The notes beneath the pieces were generated by a model that was not told the DNA's origin, searched no databases, and worked only from the letters and a program-made list of their open reading frames with translations. 64,000 nucleotides of DNA, from the NCBI RefSeq assembly GCF_017813235.1, contig NZ_JAGISH010000014.1, positions 21,662-85,661 of the forward strand. Reading direction: 5' to 3'. Position numbers and translations under genes: made by a program. Below are positions 1 through 8,626 of the stretch, one piece after another (position 1 is the stretch's first letter; the number at the start of each line of letters is the position of its first letter). Origin of the DNA: Sagittula salina. GTDB taxonomy: Bacteria > Pseudomonadota > Alphaproteobacteria > Rhodobacterales > Rhodobacteraceae.

Positions 1-263
1 TGTGGCACCTGTTCCAGCACCGCCGGGGTGAGCGAGGCGCCCACTGCCACGCCGAGGATGGTGCGCGCGCCCTGTGAGACCGGCGGCACCCCGCGCAGTG
101 GCGCGCCAAGGAGAGCGGCGGCAAGGCAGGCGAACATCGGTCCGAACAGGTAAGGGAGCGGCAGCGAGAGCGCATCGAACAGGGCGGCGCCAAGGCCCGC
201 CAGCCCGAGGGTGAAGCCCCGCCGGAGCCATTTGTTTTCGGGGAAACGGAGTGGTGAGGGCAT
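1..263 (-). CDS. AbrB-family membrane protein, N-terminal part (cut by window edge)
   Basis: The frame is open to the left edge, so only about 87 N-terminal residues are present, starting at the ATG complementary to 261-263. Residues about 17-60 form two hydrophobic segments around an LPLPYLFGPM stretch, followed by GARTILGVAVGASLTP. This pattern is typical of the AbrB/ammonia-monooxygenase-like integral membrane family, which is often found near tricarboxylate transporters. It is divergent from the regulator and tcuAB genes, so a role in tricarboxylate handling is inferred. No biochemical function can be assigned from the fragment. Confidence 0.7.
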   Translation of the reverse strand, partial: MPSPLRFPENKWLRRGFTLGLAGLGAALFDALSLPLPYLFGPMFACLAAALLGAPLRGVPPVSQGARTILGVAVGASLTPAVLEQVP

Positions 264-287
264 GGGATACCTGTCCTGGCAACGGGC

Positions 288-316
288 TTGACGGGTTTGT
301 ATCCGTGTGTATACAC
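288..316 (+). promoter_or_regulatory. Promoter with operator palindrome for the GntR/tcu operon
   Basis: TTGACG at 288-293 and TATACA at 310-315 are separated by 16 bp and look like a sigma-70 promoter. The perfect 10-bp palindrome GTGTATACAC at 307-316 lies across the -10 element. GntR/FCD regulators commonly bind short GTATAC-centred palindromes, so this is probably the operator through which the adjacent regulator represses its own operon. Its position argues against a translation start at the GTG at 307. Confidence 0.6.
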
Positions 317-342
317 GCGGACGCAAGATGGAAAGCGGAAAC

Positions 343-1023
343 ATGACGAGCGACAGACCCGGACCGGACACCGCCCGCCCCTTGCAGGGCCAAAGCGCGT
401 ATGAACGCCTGTGCGAGGACATCCGCTCCGGTGTTCTGCGACCCGGCGCGCGGCTTCTGGAGACGGAGATCGCGGAGCGCCTGCAGGTCAGCCGCACCCC
501 CGTCCGGGAGGCGATCCGCCGGCTGGAGGCGGAGGGGCTGGTCGATCATCAGCCGCGCACCGGCGCCGTGGTGCGCAAGCTGGATTACCCCGAGATCATG
601 GAGCTTTACGAGATGCGCACTGTGCTCGAAGGCACGGCCGCGCGGCTCGCGGCGCGGGCGGCGTCGGATATGGAGCTGGAGGAGTTGCGGCGCATCAACA
701 CGGAGATGGAGGAGTCCACGGGCGACCCGCACGCGCTGGTACGGCTCAACCGCCAGTTCCATGCGCGCCTGATGGACGCCGCGCGCAACCGCTTTCTGCT
801 GAAGGCGGCGAGCGCGGTGGAAAAGACGCTCCTGATCATCGGGCGGTCGAACATGGAACTGCCCGATCGCGCGCGCGAAGCGGTGATGGAACACGCTTCG
901 GTGGTGGCGGGGCTGACCGCCCGTGATGGCATCGGCGCGGAAACGGCCATGCGCGCGCATCTGGAAAACGCGCAACTGGCACGTCTGCGGCTTTTGCGCA
1001 AAGACCTGGAGGGAGAGGAATGA
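343..1023 (+). CDS. GntR-family (FCD domain) transcriptional regulator
   Basis: The protein is about 226 residues. The N-terminal half has a GntR winged helix (a YERLCEDIRSGVLRPG region followed by SRTPVREAIRRLEAEGLV). The C-terminal FCD effector domain contains LNRQFHARL and a later EHASVVAGL histidine region of the type that binds metal and a carboxylate ligand. In-frame starts exist at GTG 307 and ATG 328. ATG 343 is preferred because the operator and -10 element cover 307-316, and a GGAAA stretch precedes 343. The end overlaps tcuA by 4 nt (ATGA). The context suggests control of tricarballylate genes, with tricarballylate or a related tricarboxylate as the inferred ligand. Confidence 0.88.
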   Translation: MTSDRPGPDTARPLQGQSAYERLCEDIRSGVLRPGARLLETEIAERLQVSRTPVREAIRRLEAEGLVDHQPRTGAVVRKLDYPEIMELYEMRTVLEGTAARLAARAASDMELEELRRINTEMEESTGDPHALVRLNRQFHARLMDAARNRFLLKAASAVEKTLLIIGRSNMELPDRAREAVMEHASVVAGLTARDGIGAETAMRAHLENAQLARLRLLRKDLEGEE

Positions 1024-2423
1024 GCGACCCGAAGACCCTGGCCGCAGAGGCCTGGGATGTCGTCGTGGTGGGCGGTGGCAATGCCGCGCTCTGCGCCGCG
1101 ATCGAGGCGGCAGAGACGGGGGCCCGCGTGGTCATCCTCGAAGGCGCGCCAAAGGATTACCGGGGCGGCAATTCGCGCCACACCCGCAACTTTCGCTGTA
1201 TGCACCACGGGCCGCTGGGCCCACTGGTCGAAACCTACGACGAAGAGGAATTCTGGCAGGACCTGCTGCGCGTCACCAAGGGCGTGACCGACGAGGCGCT
1301 CGCCCGCCACGCGATCCGTACCTCTGCCGAGTGCCTGCCCTGGATGCAGGACCACGGCGTGCGCTTTCAGAAATCGCTCAGCGGCACCCTGTCACTGGAC
1401 CGCACCAACGCCTTCTTCCTCGGCGGCGGCAAGGCACTGGTGAACGCCTATTACCTGACGGCCGGGGATCTCGGCGTGACGGTGGCCTACGAGGCAAGCG
1501 TGAAACACGTGGGCATCGAGGGCGACACCGCAACCCACGTGGAGGTGGAGATCGGCGGCGAGCTGGTGACCGTGCGCGGCCGCGCCTTTGTGCTGGCAGC
1601 GGGGGGCTTTCAGTCGGATCTGGAGTGGCTGGCCCGCGCATGGGGGCCTGCGGCAAAGAACTTCCTCATTCGCGGCACGCCCTACAACCGGGGCGTGGTG
1701 CTGAAGGACATGCTGGACCACGGCGCCGAAACCGTGGGCGACCCGACGCAGTGCCACGCGGTCGCCATCGACGGGCGCGCACCGAAATACGACGGCGGCA
1801 TCGTCACGCGGCTGGACTGCGTGCCCTTCTCGGTCGTGGTGAACCGCGACGGGCAGCGGTTCTACGACGAGGGCGAAGACGTCTGGCCAAAGCGCTACGC
1901 GATCTGGGGGCGGCTGGTAGCCGCGCAACCCGACCAGGTGGCCTATTCGATCATCGACAGACGCTCCATCGACCTCTTCATGCCCTCGGTCTATCCGCCG
2001 GTGACCGCCGACACCCTGCCGGAGCTGGCCGCGAAGCTGGGACTGCCGGTGGCGGAGACGGTCGAGACCATCGACCGTTTCAACGCCGCCTGCCGGGGCG
2101 GAGATTTCCACCCGCAGCAACTGGACGGCGTGGCGACCGAAGGGCTGGAACCGCCGAAGACCAACTGGGCGCGGGCCATCGTGGAGCCACCGTTTTACGC
2201 CTACGCGCTGCGGCCGGGCGTGACCTTCACCTACCTGGGGCTGAAGGTCGACCTGACCGCGCGCGCCACCGGCCCCGAGGGGCCCTATCGCAATATCTGG
2301 AGTGCCGGAGAGATGATGGCCGGCTCGATCCTCGGGCAGGGTTACCTGGCCGGGTTCGGCATGACCATCGGAACCGTCTTCGGACGTATCGCCGGACAGG
2401 AGGCCGCCGCCCATGTCGCTTGA
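1020..2423 (+). CDS. tcuA: FAD-dependent tricarballylate dehydrogenase TcuA
   Basis: This 467-residue flavoprotein has an N-terminal dinucleotide-binding fold (VVVVGGGNAALCAAIEAA), then a GGNSRHTRNF segment as in fumarate-reductase/succinate-dehydrogenase-like flavoproteins. A C-terminal GQGYLAGFGMTIGTVFGR region completes the FAD site. TcuA oxidises tricarballylate to cis-aconitate and passes electrons to TcuB. The assignment rests on overall similarity plus the adjacent tcuB, which overlaps its end by 11 nt. Other 3-ketosteroid or fumarate-reductase-type flavoproteins share the fold, but the tcuB partner favours TcuA. Confidence 0.88.
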   Translation: MSDPKTLAAEAWDVVVVGGGNAALCAAIEAAETGARVVILEGAPKDYRGGNSRHTRNFRCMHHGPLGPLVETYDEEEFWQDLLRVTKGVTDEALARHAIRTSAECLPWMQDHGVRFQKSLSGTLSLDRTNAFFLGGGKALVNAYYLTAGDLGVTVAYEASVKHVGIEGDTATHVEVEIGGELVTVRGRAFVLAAGGFQSDLEWLARAWGPAAKNFLIRGTPYNRGVVLKDMLDHGAETVGDPTQCHAVAIDGRAPKYDGGIVTRLDCVPFSVVVNRDGQRFYDEGEDVWPKRYAIWGRLVAAQPDQVAYSIIDRRSIDLFMPSVYPPVTADTLPELAAKLGLPVAETVETIDRFNAACRGGDFHPQQLDGVATEGLEPPKTNWARAIVEPPFYAYALRPGVTFTYLGLKVDLTARATGPEGPYRNIWSAGEMMAGSILGQGYLAGFGMTIGTVFGRIAGQEAAAHVA

Positions 2424-3525
2424 CGTCAGTCTGCAAACCGATCCCGGGGTCCTGTCGGACGACCCCATGCAGGAAGCCCGCCGGCAGGTGGAGATCTGCA
2501 ACGCCTGCCGTTACTGCGAGGGCTTCTGCGCCGTCTTCCCGGCGATCACGCGCGAGAAGGTCTTTGCCGACGGCGACCTGACGCAGCTCGCGAACCTGTG
2601 CCACAACTGCCGCGGGTGCTACTACGCCTGCCAGTACACCGCGCCGCATGAATTCGACCTGAACCTGCCGCGCGCGCTGGCCTCGGCCCGGGCCGAAAGC
2701 TGGGAGCGGCTGGCCTGGCCCGGCGGGCTGGCAAAGACCTTCCAGGCGAAGGGCGGCGCGCTGGTGGCGGCGCTGGTCGCGGGCTTCGCCATCATGTTCG
2801 CCGCCATTGCCGCGCTGCCGGGGGAGGGCGAGGGCTTCTACGCCTGGTTGTCGCACAGCGCGATGGTGGCGATCTTCGCGCCCGCCTTCCTGTTGCCACT
2901 GGCGGCGCTGGCCGTATCGCTGCGCCGCTACTGGCGTGAGGTGGGCGGCACATGGCTGACGCTGGCCGACTGGCGTGAGGCCGTGGGCAGCGCGGGACGC
3001 CTGAAGAACCTGTCCGGCGGGCAGGGGCAGGGCTGCAACTTTGAAAAGGCCGAGCGGTTCTCCGACGCGCGGCGCCATGTGCACCAGGCGGTGATGTACG
3101 GTTTCATGCTGTGCTTTGCCTCGACCTCTGTCGCGACGTTGCTGCACTATGTTGCCGGGATGGAGGCGCCCTATGGCCTGTTCTCCCTGCCAAAGCTGCT
3201 GGGCGTGCCCGGTGGCCTGCTGCTGGTGGTGGGCTGCGCGGGGATGATCGCGCTCAAGGGGAAGGCGGACCCGGATCTCGGAACGCCCGGCCGGGCGTCG
3301 GGCGAACGCGCCTTTATCTGGCTTCTGGGGTTTGTCGGGCTGTCGGGGCTGGTGCTGTATGCGGTGCGCGGCACCGGGCTGACGGGCCCGCTTCTGGCAC
3401 TGCATCTGGGCAGCGTTCTGACCTTCTTCCTGCTGACGCCCTATTCGAAAATGGCGCACGGCTTTTACCGTTTCACCGCCCTGCTGCGCGAGGCACAGGA
3501 AAAACGCCTGCGCGCCAAGGGCTGA
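2413..3525 (+). CDS. tcuB: Tricarballylate utilization 4Fe-4S membrane protein TcuB
   Basis: The 370-residue protein starts with two cysteine-rich Fe-S motifs (CNACRYCEGFC near residue 29 and CHNCRGCYYAC near residue 62). About six hydrophobic segments follow between residues 110 and 350, with membrane histidines. TcuB is described as re-oxidising the reduced FAD of TcuA and delivering electrons to the quinone pool. Its start lies inside the end of tcuA, so the two are translationally coupled. A convergent gene ends 4 nt after its stop. Confidence 0.87.
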   Translation: MSLDVSLQTDPGVLSDDPMQEARRQVEICNACRYCEGFCAVFPAITREKVFADGDLTQLANLCHNCRGCYYACQYTAPHEFDLNLPRALASARAESWERLAWPGGLAKTFQAKGGALVAALVAGFAIMFAAIAALPGEGEGFYAWLSHSAMVAIFAPAFLLPLAALAVSLRRYWREVGGTWLTLADWREAVGSAGRLKNLSGGQGQGCNFEKAERFSDARRHVHQAVMYGFMLCFASTSVATLLHYVAGMEAPYGLFSLPKLLGVPGGLLLVVGCAGMIALKGKADPDLGTPGRASGERAFIWLLGFVGLSGLVLYAVRGTGLTGPLLALHLGSVLTFFLLTPYSKMAHGFYRFTALLREAQEKRLRAKG

Positions 3526-3529
3526 GCGT

Positions 3530-4417
3530 CTAGAGCCGGGACAGTATCGTTTCGGCGCGGGTCCGCAGGTCGTCCTCTCCGGGATCGGCCTGCAGACCCG
3601 CGATCAGAACCTCCCACCGGGCCGTCGCTGCCGCCATGCGTCCGCCAAGGCCCAGTTCCTCGACCGTGCGGGCGACCTCCTGCATTTCAGCCGCGCGGCG
3701 GGCGCCGTGCACCATCATGCGTTCCAGATTGTACGCCCCCCGCCTGCGCCAGGCGATATCGGGGTCGGAAGCTTCCAGCGAGCCGATGACCTCTTCGGCC
3801 ACGCCCGCCCGATAGGCGGCAAGGAAACATTCGGCGGTCAGCGCCTCCATACCCTTCACCATGACGGATCGCAGCATCTTGATGGAGGACGCCCGGCCGA
3901 CCTCTTCGCCAGCGGGTTCCGGACGCATGTCTAGCGAGAAAAGCACCGCCATGCCCGCGTCGGCATGCGGGCCGGAAACCAGCAGCGGGGCGTGGTGCAG
4001 TTTCGGATGCACAGGCGACATCACGGCGACATCGACGTAGCGCCCGCCGGCCGCCTCGATCACCTCGGCGGCCTGGCGTTTGGTTCCGGGCGCGCAGGAG
4101 TTGCAGTCGAACCAGAGCGCGCCGGGGGCAAGGTGCGGCGCGGCGGCCTGCGCCGCGATCAGTGCCTGATCGGCGGTGACGGTGCAGAATACCGCCTGCG
4201 CGCCGGTCATCGCTTCGCGCAGGTTGTCGCGCCCGTCTATGCCCGCCTGTGAATAGCGCGCGTGCATCGCCGCGCGGGTCGGGGTGGCGTCGGTCTTGAT
4301 GTCGTAAGCGCGGACCAGATCGGGGCGTCCATCGTCCCAGCCGGTGTGAAAGGCGGCGCCTGCCTCTCCGAAGCCCACGAAGGCCACGCAGGCCGGGCGA
4401 TTGCTGAACTCGGTCAT
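3530..4417 (-). CDS. NAD(P)-binding 6-phosphogluconate dehydrogenase-like protein (DUF1932 C-terminal domain)
   Basis: The protein has 295 residues. The N-terminus has a Rossmann nucleotide-binding loop (VAFVGFGEAGAAF). It continues like the beta-hydroxyacid dehydrogenase/6PGDH superfamily, including FDCNSCAPGTK, where those enzymes have the substrate-binding loop, and SSIKMLRSVMVKGMEAL, which holds the usual catalytic lysine. The helical C-terminus matches DUF1932-type proteins. The start is ATG 4417, preceded by an AGAGGA ribosome-binding site; a much longer open frame upstream is an artefact of high GC. The substrate is unknown. It faces the tcu operon tail to tail. Confidence 0.8.
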   Translation of the reverse strand: MTEFSNRPACVAFVGFGEAGAAFHTGWDDGRPDLVRAYDIKTDATPTRAAMHARYSQAGIDGRDNLREAMTGAQAVFCTVTADQALIAAQAAAPHLAPGALWFDCNSCAPGTKRQAAEVIEAAGGRYVDVAVMSPVHPKLHHAPLLVSGPHADAGMAVLFSLDMRPEPAGEEVGRASSIKMLRSVMVKGMEALTAECFLAAYRAGVAEEVIGSLEASDPDIAWRRRGAYNLERMMVHGARRAAEMQEVARTVEELGLGGRMAAATARWEVLIAGLQADPGEDDLRTRAETILSRL

Positions 4418-4509
4418 TTCGGGTCCTCTTCCTGTCGCGGCGAGACTGCCCCGGATCACGGAGGGCGGCAAGATGGGGCGCTGGCCTTCGGCGCCGTCAT
4501 GTATATGAC

Positions 4510-4524
4510 TTGTGCGGCGCACAA
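4510..4524. promoter_or_regulatory. Palindrome TTGTGC-GGC-GCACAA upstream of the acyl-CoA dehydrogenase
   Basis: Six-base arms TTGTGC and GCACAA flank a 3-bp centre, 16 nt before the start codon at 4541, in the divergent gap between two genes. The size and placement fit a dimeric repressor site. The regulator is unknown, and no dedicated regulator gene lies next to it. Confidence 0.4.
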
Positions 4525-4540
4525 TGCTGAAAGGACGCCC

Positions 4541-5746
4541 ATGGATTTCGCCATCTCGCCCGAACTGGAGGCCCTGCGCTCCCGTGTTGCCGATTTCGTC
4601 GAAACGGGCCTGATTCCGCTTGAATCCGACCCGGTGAGCTATGACGCCCACGAAAACATCGACGAGGGGCTGCTCGAACGGCTGCGGGCGGAGGCGCGGG
4701 CGCAGGGGCTGTGGTGCCTGCAACTGCGCCCCGAAACCGGTGGCGGCGGTTTGGGGAAGGCGGGCATGGCTGTGGTCTACGAGGAAATGAACCGCTCCAT
4801 CTTCGGCCCGGTGGTGTTCAACTCCGCCGCGCCCGACGACGGCAACATGATGGTGCTGGAGGCGCTGGCCACCGAGGCGCAGAAGCAGCGCTGGCTGGCG
4901 CCCATCGTGCGCGGCGAGGTGCGTTCGGCCTTTGCCATGACGGAACCGGCACCGGGCGGCGGGTCCGATCCGGGCATGATGCTGACCCGCGCGGAAAAGC
5001 GCGGCGGCCGTTACGTGGTCTCGGGGCGCAAGTGGTTCATCACCGGGGCGGCCGCGGCCGCGCATTTCATCCTGATCGCGCGTACCTCGGATGACGCGCG
5101 GCGCGGGCATACGGCGTTCCTGTTCCACCGCGACGATCCCGGCTGGGAGATCGCGCGCCGCATCCCGATCATGGGGCCGGAGGAGCACGGCGGCCATTGC
5201 GAACTGGTCTTCGACGGGCTGGAGATCCCGGAAGAGAACGTCCTGATGGGGGAGGGGCTGGGCATGAAGGTGACGCAGACCCGCCTCGGCCCGGCGCGGC
5301 TGACGCACTGCATGCGCTGGCTGGGGCTGGCGAAGCGCTGCATGGAGATCGCCACCGAGTATGCGGAACGTCGCGAAGGCTTTGGCCAGCGGCTGATCGA
5401 GCGGGAAAGCGTGGCGCAGATGCTGGGCGACATTGCCATGCGCATCGAGGTCGGCCGCCTGCTGGTGATGAAGGCGGCGTGGGAAATCGATCGCGGCGGC
5501 TTTGCCCGCAAGGAGGTGTCGATGGCAAAGATCCAGGTGGCGAACGTGCTGCACGACGCCGCCGACGTGGCGATCCAGATCAACGGCGCGCGGGGCTATT
5601 CGAAGGATACCGTGCTGGAATGGATCTACCGCTACGCGCGGCAGGCGCGGCTGGTGGACGGCGCCGACGAGGTGCACCGCATGGTGCTCAGCCGAAGCCT
5701 TGGCGCGGAGGGCCGGGGCTTCTGGTCCTGGCCGGTGGAGAGCTGA
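4541..5746 (+). CDS. Acyl-CoA dehydrogenase family protein
   Basis: The 401-residue protein has the full acyl-CoA dehydrogenase architecture: a helical N-domain, a beta domain with AFAMTEPAPGGGSDPGMM and KWFITGAAAAAHF for FAD/substrate contacts, and a helical C-domain ending with RQARLVDGADEVHRMVL. These features resemble the ACAD10/11-type or caiA-like branch. The start ATG 4541 follows AAAGGAC; an earlier in-frame ATG at 4499 has no support. FAD-linked alpha,beta-dehydrogenation of an acyl-CoA is expected, but the chain specificity cannot be read from the sequence. Confidence 0.87.
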   Translation: MDFAISPELEALRSRVADFVETGLIPLESDPVSYDAHENIDEGLLERLRAEARAQGLWCLQLRPETGGGGLGKAGMAVVYEEMNRSIFGPVVFNSAAPDDGNMMVLEALATEAQKQRWLAPIVRGEVRSAFAMTEPAPGGGSDPGMMLTRAEKRGGRYVVSGRKWFITGAAAAAHFILIARTSDDARRGHTAFLFHRDDPGWEIARRIPIMGPEEHGGHCELVFDGLEIPEENVLMGEGLGMKVTQTRLGPARLTHCMRWLGLAKRCMEIATEYAERREGFGQRLIERESVAQMLGDIAMRIEVGRLLVMKAAWEIDRGGFARKEVSMAKIQVANVLHDAADVAIQINGARGYSKDTVLEWIYRYARQARLVDGADEVHRMVLSRSLGAEGRGFWSWPVES

Positions 5747-5817
5747 TTCACGCGCCCCGGAACCCGCCGCCACGTCCGGGGTTTCCTTCGAAACAGGACC
5801 GCGAAAGGAAGGACCGG

Positions 5818-6312
5818 ATGAGCGAAGAGCGGCATGACAAACGATCCGAGCAACGTGCGCGGCGTATGCTGACGACGCTCTGCGAGGGCGGGCTGAAGCT
5901 GGCCAGCGCCGAGAGCTGCACCGGCGGGCTGATCGCCGCGTTGGTGACGGATATCGAGGGGTGTTCACACGCCTTCGAACGTGGCTTCGTGGTCTACAGC
6001 GACGATGCCAAGCACGACCTTCTGGGCGTGCCCCGCGCCATTCTGGAGGAACAGGGCGCAGTGTCGGAAGACGCGGCACGCGCCATGGCGGAAGGCGCGC
6101 TGCAGCGCTCCGGCGCGGACCTTGCAATCTCTGTCACCGGCTACGCGGGACCCACGGAGGACGGCGGCACCGAGGGCGACGTACATTTCGCGCTGGCCCG
6201 GACGGGCGAAACGCAGCATCGGTTCGAAAGGTTCGGACCGCGCGGGCGCGACGCGATCCGGCAGTGCTGCGTTGACACGGTGCTCGAGATGCTCGAGTCA
6301 GCTGTATCATGA
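5818..6312 (+). CDS. pncC: CinA-family nicotinamide-nucleotide amidohydrolase (PncC-type)
   Basis: This 164-residue protein corresponds to the C-terminal CinA domain alone. It has the catalytic SAESCTGG motif at residues 30-37, a VVYSDDAKHDLLGV segment, and SVTGYAGP. PncC deamidates nicotinamide mononucleotide to nicotinate mononucleotide. The start ATG 5818 follows AAGGAAGGACC. Its stop overlaps the start of the NAD synthetase gene (ATGA), so one operon could regenerate NAD from NMN together with an adenylyltransferase encoded elsewhere. Confidence 0.85.
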   Translation: MSEERHDKRSEQRARRMLTTLCEGGLKLASAESCTGGLIAALVTDIEGCSHAFERGFVVYSDDAKHDLLGVPRAILEEQGAVSEDAARAMAEGALQRSGADLAISVTGYAGPTEDGGTEGDVHFALARTGETQHRFERFGPRGRDAIRQCCVDTVLEMLESAVS

Positions 6313-8372
6313 CCGACACGCCCCAGCCCGCCTTCACCGCCTACCACCGCCACGGCTTTGTCCGGGTGGCGACCAGCACGCCGCGGGTCCGGCCTGCGGA
6401 TGTGGGCTACAACTGCGACAGCATCCTCGAAGAGGCCCGCCGCGCGGACCGTGCCCGCGCCGATCTGGTCGTGTTCCCCGAACTGTGCCTGTCGTCCTAC
6501 GCGCTCGACGACCTTCATATGCAGGACGCGCTGCTCTCGGCGGTCGAGGCAGACCTCGCGCGGATCGCGGCAGAGAGCGCGAAGCTGACGCCTGTGCTGC
6601 TGGTGGGCGCGCCGCTGCGCCGCGATGGGCGGCTTTATAACTGCGCGGTGGTGATCGCGCGGGGCCGGGTGCTGGGTGTGGTGCCGAAATCCTTCCTCCC
6701 GAATTACCGCGAGTTCTATGAAAAACGTTGGTTCGCCCATGGCCGAGCCACCGGCGGAGAGATCACGGTCGCGGGGCAGACTGTGCCCTTTGGCGACGAC
6801 CTGATCTTTGAGGCGCGCGATCTGACGGGCCTGATCTTCCACGTCGAGATCTGCGAGGACCTTTGGACCCCAGCGCCGCCGTCGGGGCAGGCGGCCATGG
6901 CAGGGGCGCTGATCCTCGCCAATCTTTCGGCCTCGAACATCGTGATCGGCAAGGCATCGGACCGCCACCTGCTGTGCCGCTCGCAGTCCATGCGCGCCTT
7001 TGCCGCCTATGCCTATGCCGCCGCCGGGCCGGGCGAGAGCACGACGGACCTCGCCTGGGACGGGCAGGGGATGATATATGAACTGGGCGACCTGGTGGCG
7101 GAATCGACCCGCTTCGCCGCCGATCCGGAACTTACGCTGGCGGACGTGGACACCGGGCGCATTCTGTCGGAACGGATGCGCACGGGCAGTTTCAACGACG
7201 CGGCGCGGCATCATGAACCCGCATTCCGCCGGGTGGCGTTCGACCATCGGCCGCACCATGAGAACGCGGGGCTGATCCGGCCGATGCGCCGTTTCCCCTA
7301 CGTGCCGAACCGGGAAACGCACCTCGACCAGGACTGCTACGAGGCCTTCAACATCCAGGTCGAAGCGTTGCGGCGCCGGTTCGAGGCGACGCATGGCAGG
7401 TCCATGGTGATCGGCATATCGGGCGGGCTCGATTCCACGCACGCGCTGATCGTGGCGGCGAAGGCCTGCGACCGGATGGGCCTGCCGCGCGACCGCATCC
7501 TTGCCTTCACCATGCCGGGGTTCGCGACCTCGGAGGGTACGAAGGACAACGCCTGGAAGCTGATGCGGGCCATGGGCGTCACGGCGGACGAGATCGACAT
7601 CCGCCCCGCAGCGCGGCAGATGCTGGCGGACATGGGGCACCCGTTCTCGGACGGGGAGCCGGTTTACGACGTCACTTTCGAGAACGTGCAGGCGGGGCTG
7701 AGGACGGATTATCTCTTCCGGCTGGCGAACCAGCGGCAGGGTTTCGTGATCGGCACGGGCGACCTGAGCGAGCTGGCGCTTGGTTGGTGTACCTACGGCG
7801 TGGGCGACCAGATGAGCCATTACGCGGTAAACGCGGGCGTTCCGAAGACGCTGATCCAGTACCTGATCCGCTGGACCACCCGCACCGGACAGTTCGACCC
7901 GGAGACGGACCGCGTGCTGGAGGCGATCCTCGAGACCGAGATTTCACCCGAACTGGTGCCCGCCGGAGAGGGCGAGGAAATCCAGAGCACGGAGTGGGTG
8001 ATCGGTCCATACGAGCTGAACGACTTTTTCCTCTATCACATCATGCGCTACGGGGCGGCGCCGTCAAAAGTGGCCTTTCTCGCCTGGCACGCGTGGCATG
8101 ACATCGGTGAAGGGCGTTGGCCCGACGGCTTCCCCGAGGCCAAGCGCAACCAGTACGATCTGGAAACCATCCGTCATTGGCTGGAACGCTTTGTACAGCG
8201 GTTCTTTGCCACCAGCCAGTTCAAACGCTCGGCCCTGCCAAACGGGCCGAAAGTCAGCGCCGGTGGCGCACTCAGCCCGCGCGGCGACTGGCGCGCGCCC
8301 TCCGACAGCGTGGCGACGCCATGGCTGAACGAACTCCGGGCGAACGTTCCGGAACGCTGGCCATCGGACTGA
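6309..8372 (+). CDS. nadE: Glutamine-dependent NAD(+) synthetase
   Basis: The 687-residue enzyme has two domains. An N-terminal nitrilase-type glutaminase carries the catalytic triad E58 (FPEL), K127 (PKSF) and C182 (ICED). A C-terminal ATP-dependent synthetase carries the PP-loop SGGLDST at 371-377. It converts nicotinate adenine dinucleotide to NAD using ATP and ammonia from glutamine. The length matches the long glutamine-dependent form. It overlaps pncC by 4 nt, and its 3' end faces the convergent formate dehydrogenase operon. Confidence 0.96.
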   Translation: MTDTPQPAFTAYHRHGFVRVATSTPRVRPADVGYNCDSILEEARRADRARADLVVFPELCLSSYALDDLHMQDALLSAVEADLARIAAESAKLTPVLLVGAPLRRDGRLYNCAVVIARGRVLGVVPKSFLPNYREFYEKRWFAHGRATGGEITVAGQTVPFGDDLIFEARDLTGLIFHVEICEDLWTPAPPSGQAAMAGALILANLSASNIVIGKASDRHLLCRSQSMRAFAAYAYAAAGPGESTTDLAWDGQGMIYELGDLVAESTRFAADPELTLADVDTGRILSERMRTGSFNDAARHHEPAFRRVAFDHRPHHENAGLIRPMRRFPYVPNRETHLDQDCYEAFNIQVEALRRRFEATHGRSMVIGISGGLDSTHALIVAAKACDRMGLPRDRILAFTMPGFATSEGTKDNAWKLMRAMGVTADEIDIRPAARQMLADMGHPFSDGEPVYDVTFENVQAGLRTDYLFRLANQRQGFVIGTGDLSELALGWCTYGVGDQMSHYAVNAGVPKTLIQYLIRWTTRTGQFDPETDRVLEAILETEISPELVPAGEGEEIQSTEWVIGPYELNDFFLYHIMRYGAAPSKVAFLAWHAWHDIGEGRWPDGFPEAKRNQYDLETIRHWLERFVQRFFATSQFKRSALPNGPKVSAGGALSPRGDWRAPSDSVATPWLNELRANVPERWPSD

Positions 8373-8422
8373 CGGCGCCATCCACTCTGAAGCTGTGACG
8401 TCAACCGAACCGGGTCGCTTTG

Positions 8423-8626
8423 TCAGCTGCCCGATGCGGGCTCATGCTCATTCGCCCCGTCGTGCGGCACATCGGAAAACGGGATGTGGGGCTGATTGAC
8501 GCCTTCAAGGTTCACGGCAGGGGTTTCGCTCCGTTCGACCGAGGTCTGGGTAAAGGCGTTGAGCGCGAACCAAGTCGCGAGCGACAGCGCGACCGCCGCC
8601 AGCGCGCCTGTCAGAAAGCCGGTCAT
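8423..8626 (-). CDS. Small membrane protein at the end of the formate dehydrogenase operon
   Basis: This is a 67-residue protein with one hydrophobic N-terminal helix (GFLTGALAAVALSLATWFAL, about residues 3-22). A hydrophilic tail follows, with an NQPHIPF segment and ending in EPASGS. Its ATG overlaps the stop of the cytochrome b subunit (ATGA), so it is co-translated with the complex. I do not recognise a named family. It could be a small accessory or assembly subunit of the membrane-bound formate dehydrogenase. Confidence 0.7.
   Translation of the reverse strand: MTGFLTGALAAVALSLATWFALNAFTQTSVERSETPAVNLEGVNQPHIPFSDVPHDGANEHEPASGS

Noticed and set aside
307..342. Upstream starts (GTG 307, ATG 328) for the GntR regulator
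   Set aside because: The -10 element and operator cover 307-316, so translation from 307 is unlikely. ATG 328 is possible but has a poorer ribosome-binding site than 343.
4418..6127. N-terminal extension of the DUF1932-type dehydrogenase across the acyl-CoA dehydrogenase gene
   Set aside because: The extension is antisense to a clear acyl-CoA dehydrogenase gene, and the family start with a good ribosome-binding site is at 4417.
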